Below, one piece after another: positions 57,069 to 64,000 of a stretch of 64,000 bases of DNA. Below the pieces are notes generated by a model. That model was not told the DNA's origin, did no database searches, and saw only the letters and a list, made by a program, of their open reading frames with translations. This DNA is from an uncultured Alphaproteobacteria bacterium. Lineage in GTDB: Bacteria; Pseudomonadota; Alphaproteobacteria; Rhodobacterales; Rhodobacteraceae. Made by a program: the position numbers and the translations under genes. Each line of letters begins with the position of its first letter. Positions within the stretch are counted from its first letter, which is position 1. The stretch lies in contig CACKLF010000005.1 in the NCBI GenBank assembly GCA_902600895.1, positions 1-64,000 on the forward strand, written 5' to 3'.

Positions 57069-57806
57069 CTAAATGAAATTCAAAGCTAAAATTATTAGAC
57101 CAAAAAATACTGGCTGGTGAATTAAATAGATATAGAGCGCATACGAAGACAAAAATAGTAATCCTTTCTTTGCAACGTTAAAAACAAAATTATATTGACT
57201 CTTATTCTCCAAAATTCCTTTTTGGATATCCGAATTTTCATCACATTGATGAGGGTATCTATAAAAAGCTTTACCAAATGCCAAACCAAATATGTAAGGA
57301 GCCGCCCAAGGGAAGAAAGGATAAAAGTCTACTGTACCAATGTAACCAGAGTATAAACCAATCCAATAGCATAATCTTGATTCACAAACCTCAAACGAGA
57401 AATAATTTGTGAAAAATAAGATAAATAACGAAAGTACGAGAAGAAAAACCGATGGCATTCTTACAAGAAGTAAAGCAAGGAGAGTGCAAACAGCTAAAAG
57501 GTGTAAAATTCCAAAAAAGATAAAATACTCCCCATAAGCTATAAAGCTGCCAATTGTCACGAGAATTGAAGCAGCAAAGAGCTTGCCAAGCCTATTAAGG
57601 AAACGCTTCTGGTTTTTACTATATATCCAAAATAACCAAAAACTTAACCCTGAAATGAATAAAAACGAACTGCCAATAAACTGAGCAAATAGTCGCCAAC
57701 CACCCGAATTTACTGTCAAGCTATCCATTATTCCAAACTCCCCAAGATCCCAACAAAAGTGGTAAAACACCATTGCTAAAATGGCTAATCCCCGAGCAAC
57801 ATCCAC
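57069..57806 (-). CDS. DUF1624/HGSNAT-like membrane protein
   Basis: A membrane protein of 245 residues from the GTG at 57806, with about six helices. DVARGLAILAMVFYHFCWDL and FIGSSFLFISGLSFWLFWI match the DUF1624 (heparan-alpha-glucosaminide acetyltransferase-like) pattern, with the conserved HFCWDL. The homologous start is usually about ten residues earlier. In frame, ten more codons reach an ATT at 57836 with AAGGTG 7 bases upstream, whereas the GTG has only a GAGG placed too close. A stop lies further upstream, so an ATT start is plausible. It follows the RluA-type gene on the same strand. Confidence 0.8.
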   Translation of the reverse strand: MDVARGLAILAMVFYHFCWDLGEFGIMDSLTVNSGGWRLFAQFIGSSFLFISGLSFWLFWIYSKNQKRFLNRLGKLFAASILVTIGSFIAYGEYFIFFGILHLLAVCTLLALLLVRMPSVFLLVLSLFILFFTNYFSFEVCESRLCYWIGLYSGYIGTVDFYPFFPWAAPYIFGLAFGKAFYRYPHQCDENSDIQKGILENKSQYNFVFNVAKKGLLFLSSYALYIYLIHQPVFFGLIILALNFI

Positions 57807-57837
57807 TGCCTCACTTCTAAAATACTTTTCCCGAATA

Positions 57838-58548
57838 TTAATTCACCTTTAGATTATTATAAACCCAAGAGATAATCTCTTGGTGGCAGTTAGACTTAAC
57901 AAACAATCTTTTACCTAAAGCACTGTGGTAAAAATTTATTGAGCAGGCATGCAGGTTTAGACGTGTATCAACATTCATACTCATATTATTTCCATAAAAC
58001 CTATCCCCAACAATAGGGTACCCCAATCCCGCAAAATGTATTCTGATTTGATGACTTCTCCCAGTGATTGGCTTAATTGCAAGGTACGAAAAGCTTCTCT
58101 CCTTTTCATCCTTATGGAATCCAAGTTTTTTCCATATGGTTGTAGAGGCCTTTCCAGTGCTGCGGCAAATTTTCTGCAGAGGCCTGTTAGGCCAATCTTT
58201 TGCTAAAGGATAGTTAATAATACCCGACATCTTAGTTACATTTCCAAAAACTCTAGCTAAATATATTTTTTTTACCCTTCTATTTGCAAATTCAGCTGAT
58301 AAACTTGACTGTGAAAATTTGTTTTTCGCAAACAAAACCACCCCTGAAGTATCCATATCCAACCGATGAACCACCAGTAAATTTTCGTATCTATATCTTA
58401 GCCGTGAAACCAGGGAGTCTTTATGCTCAAGCTTTCTTCCTGGAACGGTGAGCAGTCCAGGTGGCTTATCTACGGCAACAAAATAGTCATCTTCAAATAC
58501 AATTTTCACATCTTCTTTTGGAGGGTTATAAATAAATTTACTTGCCAT
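57838..58548 (-). CDS. RluA-family pseudouridine synthase
   Basis: A 236-residue enzyme converting uridine to pseudouridine in rRNA or tRNA. The catalytic Asp lies in VVHRLDMDTSGVVLFAKN (HRLDMDTSG), and PITGRSHQIRIHFAGLGYPI is the second signature. DKPPGLLTVPGR marks the N-terminal strand. There is no S4 domain at the N-terminus. It follows pgi with only 1 bp between. The target (RluA, RluC or TruC type) cannot be decided here. Confidence 0.93.
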   Translation of the reverse strand: MASKFIYNPPKEDVKIVFEDDYFVAVDKPPGLLTVPGRKLEHKDSLVSRLRYRYENLLVVHRLDMDTSGVVLFAKNKFSQSSLSAEFANRRVKKIYLARVFGNVTKMSGIINYPLAKDWPNRPLQKICRSTGKASTTIWKKLGFHKDEKERSFSYLAIKPITGRSHQIRIHFAGLGYPIVGDRFYGNNMSMNVDTRLNLHACSINFYHSALGKRLFVKSNCHQEIISWVYNNLKVN

Positions 58549-58549
58549 A

Positions 58550-60124
58550 TTAACAAAAGAGTTTTTTGATAAGATGATAACTATAATGAGATCCCGTGCT
58601 CTTACCTAAGTTGTTATTTTTTAACTCCTTCTCATATTTTTCCACTAGGCTTTTTCCTAGTTCTACCCCAAATTGGTCAAAGGAATTTACTTCCAACAAA
58701 ACTCCCTCAACAAAAACTCTATGTTCATAAAGAGCACTTAATGCACCCAAATTAAAAGGGCACAACTTATCATATATTACTGTAAATGAGGGTCTATTCC
58801 CGTGAATATTTTTATGAGATGACTGCTTATCGTTAACATTCCCAAGCATCAACGCTTCTGATTGTGCCAAACAGTTTAATTTAAGTAAATCATGATTACG
58901 TCTCGACAGATTAGTACTACTTTCTTTTCCTATGAGAAATTCACACGGCACTACCTGCATGCCCTGATGCAAATACTGAAAAAATGAATGTTGTGAATTT
59001 GTTCCTACATCCCCCCAAACTACTGGACTACTTAAATTCGATAAGTACTTTCCGTCTTTTTTAACAGATTTCCCATTGCTTTCCATTTGTAATTGCTGAA
59101 TATATTTTGGAAAAACTTCGAGCCTTTTTTCATATGGTATGATTGCAAGGCTACGAAAATTACAAAAGGAAGAATGCCAAAATCCAATCAAACCAAGTAG
59201 TACAGGCAAATTTTTACTCAGCTTGGCATTTTGGAAATGGGAATCCATACTTGAGGCTCCTTTCAATAGCTTTTCAAAATTTTGGACCCCCAATGCCAAC
59301 ATTATGGAAATTCCAGCTGGGCCCCAAAGAGAATATCTACCACCCACAAATTTATGAATTTTAAACTTTTCCCTGAAGGTGATCGAGCTTTTTTCAACAT
59401 TAGTGTGCTCAGATGAAACAGCTATAAAATGGTCCTCTAATTTGCTCTTTACAGGAAGATGCCGTTCTAACCAATCCTCCACGAATTTAGCATTAGTTAA
59501 TGTCTCTAGTGTATTAAAACTTTTTGACACTACGATAAATAGGGTCCTCTCAGGATTAATACTGGTAAGTATATCATCCATGTCTGATGGATCGATATTA
59601 GATAGGAAATGCATATTTAATTTAGTTCTGAAAGATTTAAGTGCTTTTACAACCATTTCAGGTCCGGTCTGGGACCCACCTATGCCAATGTTGACAATCT
59701 CAGTAAAAGCTTGACCTGTTGATCCAGTAATTTTTCCAGATAATAGTTTTTTACAAAAGAGCGACATTCTTTTATGTTCTCTATTTATTTCCTTTTTAAT
59801 ATCTCCAGTATTAATAGGCAATGAACCTACTTGCGACCTTATCAAAGTATGCACTGCTGGCTGATTTTCCGTTATATTAACTATATTTCCATAAAAAAGG
59901 TCGTTTCTTAAGTCCACAAATGAATTCTCTATTAGTAAATTATTGAGCAAACTTAATAATTCATTATCCACATTTGTTTTTGAAAAATCTAATGTTATGC
60001 CGGATGCAGCTAAAGTATAATTCTCTGCCCTAGATTCGTCCTTGAATAAAGTTTCTATACGACGCTCCTGTATCTTTTGTGTATATAACTTAATCTTAGC
60101 AATTATATCAATTTTTGAATTCAT
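58550..60124 (-). CDS. pgi: Glucose-6-phosphate isomerase
   Basis: Interconverts glucose-6-phosphate and fructose-6-phosphate. The 524-residue length fits the family. The signature FVGGRYSLWGPAGISIMLAL contains the sugar-phosphate site, and GDVGTNSQHSFFQYLHQG holds the catalytic Glu/His region. SFDQFGVELGKSL near the end contains the conserved Lys. GGSQTGPEMVVKAL is the typical GIGGS loop. It lies 54 bp after mutT's end on the same strand and 1 bp before the pseudouridine synthase gene. Confidence 0.97.
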   Translation of the reverse strand: MNSKIDIIAKIKLYTQKIQERRIETLFKDESRAENYTLAASGITLDFSKTNVDNELLSLLNNLLIENSFVDLRNDLFYGNIVNITENQPAVHTLIRSQVGSLPINTGDIKKEINREHKRMSLFCKKLLSGKITGSTGQAFTEIVNIGIGGSQTGPEMVVKALKSFRTKLNMHFLSNIDPSDMDDILTSINPERTLFIVVSKSFNTLETLTNAKFVEDWLERHLPVKSKLEDHFIAVSSEHTNVEKSSITFREKFKIHKFVGGRYSLWGPAGISIMLALGVQNFEKLLKGASSMDSHFQNAKLSKNLPVLLGLIGFWHSSFCNFRSLAIIPYEKRLEVFPKYIQQLQMESNGKSVKKDGKYLSNLSSPVVWGDVGTNSQHSFFQYLHQGMQVVPCEFLIGKESSTNLSRRNHDLLKLNCLAQSEALMLGNVNDKQSSHKNIHGNRPSFTVIYDKLCPFNLGALSALYEHRVFVEGVLLEVNSFDQFGVELGKSLVEKYEKELKNNNLGKSTGSHYSYHLIKKLFC

Positions 60125-60178
60125 GTTGTACTAGTGATTATATGAAAGAGCATTTTTAAAATATCTTTGGCACACATA

Positions 60179-60577
60179 TTAAATCCAATCTCTTAAAATA
60201 GCTACTAGATAAGAATTAGCTTCCGGCATTTTGTAGCTTCTCAAAGCCCTTTTGGTGACCCACGAAATCTGCTGACCCTCTAATGGCTTTATAATTCCTT
60301 CCCACTTTCGACAAATAAAAAGGAATAAAATGATATTAAGTTTTTCATATTGATGAATAACGAATGTCACAGGCGCCAAGCAGCTTAACGAAGTTTCAAT
60401 ACATAATTCCTCAGAAAGCTCCCTTACTAAAGCTTGATTCGGCAGCTCCCCGTCCTCTACCTTACCACCTGGAAATTCCCACAAATTAGGCATCGTTTTG
60501 AACTTTGGGCGCTGGGTAATTAGCACCCTACCATCAGGATCAACCAAAGCACATATAGCTACCTGCTGATTTATCAC
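60179..60577 (-). CDS. mutT: Nudix hydrolase MutT (8-oxo-dGTP diphosphatase)
   Basis: Removes 8-oxo-dGTP from the nucleotide pool. A 132-residue protein whose Nudix box is GGKVEDGELPNQALVRELSE followed by ELCI, fitting GX5EX7REUXEEXGU except that the final Gly is Cys. RVLITQRPK and LWEFPGGK are the usual MutT segments. Its start overlaps the argJ stop as ATGA, so the two are coupled. argJ-mutT is a standing pair in alphaproteobacteria. Confidence 0.93.
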   Translation of the reverse strand: MINQQVAICALVDPDGRVLITQRPKFKTMPNLWEFPGGKVEDGELPNQALVRELSEELCIETSLSCLAPVTFVIHQYEKLNIILFLFICRKWEGIIKPLEGQQISWVTKRALRSYKMPEANSYLVAILRDWI

Positions 60578-61893
60578 GATCTGTAATCTGCATTAATTGA
60601 TACATATTCATCTGAAAAGTCACAAGTCCAAAATGTGGCAGAATATCCGCCCATTGCCAAATCGACACTGAACTTTAAATTATCGCTTTTCATGTAATTT
60701 GACCCTAGCTCTTCGGTATAGGACGGTGCCACCCAACCATTCTCAGCTACAAGTATTTCTCCAAACTTTATCTTTATTTTATCTCTATCTACTGCTTCCC
60801 CAGATTTACCAACTGCCATAACTATTCTTCCCCAATTTGGATCCTCTCCATTTATAGCGGTCTTGACAAGTGGTGAATTTGCAATTGCCTTACAGACTGC
60901 CTTTGCTGATCTGTAGGATAATGCTCCAGTTACTTCAATTTCTATAAATTTCGTTGCCCCTTCACCATCTTTGACAATCAAGTGACTTAATTCCTTCATA
61001 ACTTCACAAAGGTTTTTAAAAAAGTCACTATAACCAATATCCATCGAGTTTGACAAATGTAAATCCGCTACTGCTCCAGTTGCAGCCAAAAAAACAGAGT
61101 CTGATGTTGAAGTATCACTATCTACGCTGATACTATTAAAGGTAGTCTCAACAGCCTTAGATAAACTTTCTTGCAAAAGCTCTTCACAAATCGATATATC
61201 AGTAAAAATAAAGCCGAGCATTGTTGCCATATCTGGAGCTATCATACCAGAACCTTTTGCAATACCAGCAATAGAAATTTTTTTTCCTTTAATTAAAAAC
61301 TCTCTAAATACTCCTTTTGGAAAGGTGTCAGTTGTCATAATAGCTTCGGCAGATTTGGCAAACGCATCAGCTGAAAGCTCTGTACACAAATAAGGAATCT
61401 TATTAATGATTTTTTCAACCGGCAATAATTCTCCAATAACACCAGTTGAAGCAATAAAAACATTTTTTTTTTCACAATCTAAATTTCTTGAAACCACCTC
61501 TGCTGTTTGTGTGACAGCCTTTTCCCCATGACTACCAGTAAAGGCATTGGCATTTCCAGAATTGACTAAAATTGCTAATTTTCCACTTGGCTCACTTTCC
61601 TTCCTCTCCTGTAAAGCCTTCTCACACCATTTAACCGGAGAAGAACGGGTTTCAGACTTGGTAAAGACACCTGAAAAACTGGATCCTTCAACTAATTCAA
61701 TCAAAGTAAGATCAAGCTTTTCACTTGGTTTTATATTAGCACAAACAGATGAAAATTTTACACCCTCAAGGCTTGCTTTTTCTGGGAAACTATAATCTTC
61801 CAAAAAGGACTTCGACAGCTTGTTATTTTTTCTCAATCTAGCTAGCTCTATTTTTAAAGACTGTATTTTGTTTTGTATATCGGATTTTGTCAT
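60574..61893 (-). CDS. argJ: Bifunctional ornithine/glutamate N-acetyltransferase ArgJ
   Basis: Recycles acetyl groups between acetylornithine and glutamate in arginine synthesis. The precursor cleaves itself before the Thr of KGSGMIAPDMATMLGF (the Thr follows MA; the usual Asn before MA is Asp here). GEDPNWGRIVMAVGKSGE and ILVNSGNANAFTGSHGE are further markers. At 439 residues it carries an N-terminal extension of about 30 residues (a Lys-rich helix) compared with the usual 405-410. mutT follows with a 4-bp overlap; the parvulin gene lies 14 bp upstream. Confidence 0.95.
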   Translation of the reverse strand: MTKSDIQNKIQSLKIELARLRKNNKLSKSFLEDYSFPEKASLEGVKFSSVCANIKPSEKLDLTLIELVEGSSFSGVFTKSETRSSPVKWCEKALQERKESEPSGKLAILVNSGNANAFTGSHGEKAVTQTAEVVSRNLDCEKKNVFIASTGVIGELLPVEKIINKIPYLCTELSADAFAKSAEAIMTTDTFPKGVFREFLIKGKKISIAGIAKGSGMIAPDMATMLGFIFTDISICEELLQESLSKAVETTFNSISVDSDTSTSDSVFLAATGAVADLHLSNSMDIGYSDFFKNLCEVMKELSHLIVKDGEGATKFIEIEVTGALSYRSAKAVCKAIANSPLVKTAINGEDPNWGRIVMAVGKSGEAVDRDKIKIKFGEILVAENGWVAPSYTEELGSNYMKSDNLKFSVDLAMGGYSATFWTCDFSDEYVSINADYRS

Positions 61894-61907
61894 AACAGCC
61901 TTACAAA

Positions 61908-62771
61908 TTACTTATCCTTAAAAAGCAAGCTACTGTCTTTGATAATAGCTTTATCTACTCCAGTATCAATAAAATTAATCACAGCATCTTTCTTCAACTC
62001 TTGTAACTTTTTCTCTAAATATCGTTCCTTTAATTTCACCTCTAGCTTTGGCCTAAGCTCTTCAAGGGTTGGTGCTGACTGAATTCTTTCACCATTTAAT
62101 TTAATAAGGTGCCAACCAAACTCAGTTTGAATTGGTCGAGAAACCATTCCTATTTCAAGCGACAATACTGCAGCCTCAAAATCAGGAACCATTTGCCCAG
62201 GAACAAACCAACCTAAATAGCCTCCATTTTTTGCGGAAGGCCCAATTGAAAACTCAGATGCTAATGACACGAAATTTTCTCCTTCACTTAGCCTCTCCGA
62301 TATGTTTTCGGCTTCATCTTTTGTGCCTACAAGTATGTGCGAGGCAGAATACTCTGTTTCGGGAGTATAATTCTCTATTGTTTGTTCATACAAAATCGCC
62401 AAATTATCGTAGGTGGGTATATCAGTTAATAGATTTTCGATATATTCAGACGCTCTTACTGCTCGGATTTGGTTTTCAATTAATATCGATGTACTATAAC
62501 TTTCTTCTGCATTTTCACTCAACAGTACCTCATTTACTAACTTCTCTAACAAGTTGTCATAAAGGAACTCGTCACTCAAATCTAGGTACTCAGGCGATAA
62601 ACTAGCTACTTCGGCCATCAAATGTGCCAAAGTTAAAACTTTACCATTCACATTTGCCACTTCAGTTTGCAAATCAATATTCTGTGCGTAGCCAAAACTT
62701 GAATATAACAAAGGCATAATAATTGTGGTCATAAAGATCAAAAATTTGGTCATTAAGTTGCATTTTGTCAT
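61908..62771 (-). CDS. Periplasmic parvulin-type peptidyl-prolyl isomerase (PrsA/SurA-like)
   Basis: A secreted 287-residue foldase with a signal peptide (FLIFMTTIIMPLLYSSFGYA). The SurA_N-like helical chaperone part (about residues 35-120) precedes one parvulin domain: YSASHILVGTKDEAENI, LASEFSIGPSAKNGGYLGWF and GMVSRPIQTEFGWHLIKL contain the family's conserved His and Phe/Leu positions. It helps fold exported proteins. It is divergent from secA, so export and periplasmic folding genes share a 193-bp control region. Confidence 0.9.
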   Translation of the reverse strand: MTKCNLMTKFLIFMTTIIMPLLYSSFGYAQNIDLQTEVANVNGKVLTLAHLMAEVASLSPEYLDLSDEFLYDNLLEKLVNEVLLSENAEESYSTSILIENQIRAVRASEYIENLLTDIPTYDNLAILYEQTIENYTPETEYSASHILVGTKDEAENISERLSEGENFVSLASEFSIGPSAKNGGYLGWFVPGQMVPDFEAAVLSLEIGMVSRPIQTEFGWHLIKLNGERIQSAPTLEELRPKLEVKLKERYLEKKLQELKKDAVINFIDTGVDKAIIKDSSLLFKDK

Positions 62772-62964
62772 TTAAAGTCTCAATCGATATTATATAACGA
62801 AGTTATACTAATAACATTTATCAAATTTTATTCTTTTTTTTCAAGTAATGAATTAAATATGTCACAATGGATAAAGGGCTCACTATACTATTTCAATACC
62901 CAAATAAACATGTTAAACCGTCTAGTATCTTCGTTTTTTTAATAAATTTTGGACAATCAACTTA

Positions 62965-64000
62965 ATGTTTGGTATCGGGAATCTGGCAAAGAGAGTATTT
63001 GGGACGCAAAATGATAGGCTTCTAAAAACAAAAACTGTGCTGGTTCAGAAAGTTGCAGAACAAGAAAGTGAACTTTCAAAATTTTCTGACAAGAAACTAA
63101 AGGCGCAAACAGCAAAATTTAGAGAGCGGTTAAAAAATGGCGAAGGTATTGATAACCTTTTAGTGGAGGCATTTGCTTCAGTAAGAGAAGCATCAAAGCG
63201 TACTCTGGGATTAAGGCATTTTGACGAGCAAATCCTGGGTGGTATATTTTTACACCAGGGATTCATATCGGAAATGAAAACGGGAGAAGGAAAAACACTC
63301 ACTGCTGTCCTTCCAGCTTACCTAAATGCGTTAGAGGAAAAAGGAGTGCATATCGTCACTGTCAACGATTATCTTGCAAAAAGAGATGCCGAATGGATGG
63401 GAATAATTTATAACTTTTTAGATGTTTCTGTTGGTGCAGTATATCCTGGTATGGACGAGGTTGAAAAAAAGGAAGCCTATAATTCAGACATCACCTATGC
63501 AACGAATAACGAATTGGGGTTTGATTACCTTAGGGATAATATGAAAAGTGACCTTGGAGAATTAGCTCAAAGAGGGCACAACTATGCTATAGTAGACGAA
63601 GTTGACAGTATTTTAATAGATGAAGCGCGGACCCCTCTCATAATTTCTGGACCAACTGAGGACAAGTCTTCTCTTTACCAGAAAATAGATAAAATAATTC
63701 CACTCCTCAATAGAAGCCATTATGAAATTGAAGAAAAATCTAGATCTGCAAATCTAACTGACACCGGTAATGACTTTATTGAGGAGCTCCTCCGCAAAGA
63801 TAATTTGCTTGACGATAACAAAAATCTGTATGATCCAGAAAGTACAAGTTTAGTTCATCATGTAAACCAAGCTTTACTAGCTCATAAACTTTTTAATAAA
63901 AATAAAGAATACGTTATCAAAAATAACAACATTATTTTAATTGATGAATTTACGGGTCGCATGATGCAAGGTAGGCGACTATCTGACGGCTTACATCAGG
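62965..64000 (+). CDS. secA: Preprotein translocase ATPase SecA, N-terminal part (runs off window)
   Basis: The motor of Sec export. The first 345 codons are visible. [18 protein letters not shown] opens the protein and [20 protein letters not shown] is Walker A (about residues 101-120). [19 protein letters not shown] and [19 protein letters not shown] (DEAD-type Walker B) follow, and [20 protein letters not shown] starts the linker to the second ATPase half. There is no stop before the window end. No strong ribosome site precedes the ATG (ATCAACTTA). It is divergent from the parvulin gene, the usual alphaproteobacterial order. Confidence 0.98.
   Translation, partial: MFGIGNLAKRVFGTQNDRLLKTKTVLVQKVAEQESELSKFSDKKLKAQTAKFRERLKNGEGIDNLLVEAFASVREASKRTLGLRHFDEQILGGIFLHQGFISEMKTGEGKTLTAVLPAYLNALEEKGVHIVTVNDYLAKRDAEWMGIIYNFLDVSVGAVYPGMDEVEKKEAYNSDITYATNNELGFDYLRDNMKSDLGELAQRGHNYAIVDEVDSILIDEARTPLIISGPTEDKSSLYQKIDKIIPLLNRSHYEIEEKSRSANLTDTGNDFIEELLRKDNLLDDNKNLYDPESTSLVHHVNQALLAHKLFNKNKEYVIKNNNIILIDEFTGRMMQGRRLSDGLHQ

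Overview
The window looks like chromosome of an AT-rich marine-type alphaproteobacterium, most probably a low-GC, streamlined member of the Rhodobacterales. The argument is gene order, not a database search. It rests on sdhCDAB joined to mch and mcl2 and lying opposite mdh-sucCD-sucAB-lpd, on glnD-murJ-trpS, and on argJ-mutT with a PrsA-type isomerase divergent from secA. Further support comes from a TIGR02300-family gene beside tRNA-Ala(GGC), rsmI-gshB divergent from an LpoA-like lipoprotein, and a TauE/SafE permease coupled to an Alph_Pro_TM protein. Genes are tightly packed with many 1-17 bp overlaps. I see no prophage, insertion sequence, CRISPR array or rRNA.

Region by region. 1-4.6 kb: a DNA-damage mutasome operon (end of imuB, a SAM methyltransferase, dnaE2). 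4.6-13.1 kb, minus strand: smc, a thiosulfate/mercaptopyruvate sulfurtransferase, a GNAT enzyme, an aromatic/aspartate aminotransferase, acs and an I78-type inhibitor lipoprotein. 13.3-20.8 kb: an EamA transporter, a lytic transglycosylase, dapA, smpB, a queuosine-precursor transporter, a HAD phosphatase, gshB and rsmI. 20.9-30.4 kb: an LpoA-like lipoprotein, glnD, murJ, a rhomboid protease, trpS, a universal stress protein, nfuA, tsaB (frameshifted in an 11-A run) and rimI. 30.6-37.3 kb: a BMP-type nucleoside ABC importer (four genes), then a TauE/SafE permease with its Alph_Pro_TM partner. 37.3-53.8 kb: the TCA-cycle region, with sdh, mch and mcl2 on one strand, mdh, sucCD, sucAB and lpd on the other, and a GntR/FCD regulator at the end. 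53.9-64 kb: a YgjP-type metallopeptidase, a TIGR02300 protein, tRNA-Ala, a MORN-repeat protein, an Ldh-family reductase, a DUF1624 membrane protein, an RluA-type pseudouridine synthase, pgi, mutT, argJ, a parvulin isomerase and the start of secA.

The genes mostly form a housekeeping core: central carbon flow (acs, the TCA genes and two ethylmalonyl-CoA-pathway enzymes), cell-wall growth (murJ, lytic transglycosylase, dapA, LpoA-like protein), nitrogen signalling (glnD), Fe-S delivery (nfuA), translation quality (smpB, tsaB, rimI, trpS, tRNA-Ala) and export (secA, isomerase).

The observations most worth following are these. (1) A TGTGATCACA palindrome occurs in front of the GntR gene and, as a pair 21 bp apart, in front of sucC. 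(2) A decayed B12-binding-domain fragment of an acyl-CoA mutase lies beside sdhB. (3) The tsaB reading frame is interrupted at A11. (4) A perfect Irr/ICE-like palindrome sits next to a consensus promoter that could give a leaderless nfuA transcript. (5) A methyltransferase gene lies inside the imuB-dnaE2 operon, and DnaE2 stops just before its C-terminal OB-fold region. I found no clear, wholly new multi-gene defence or metabolic system.
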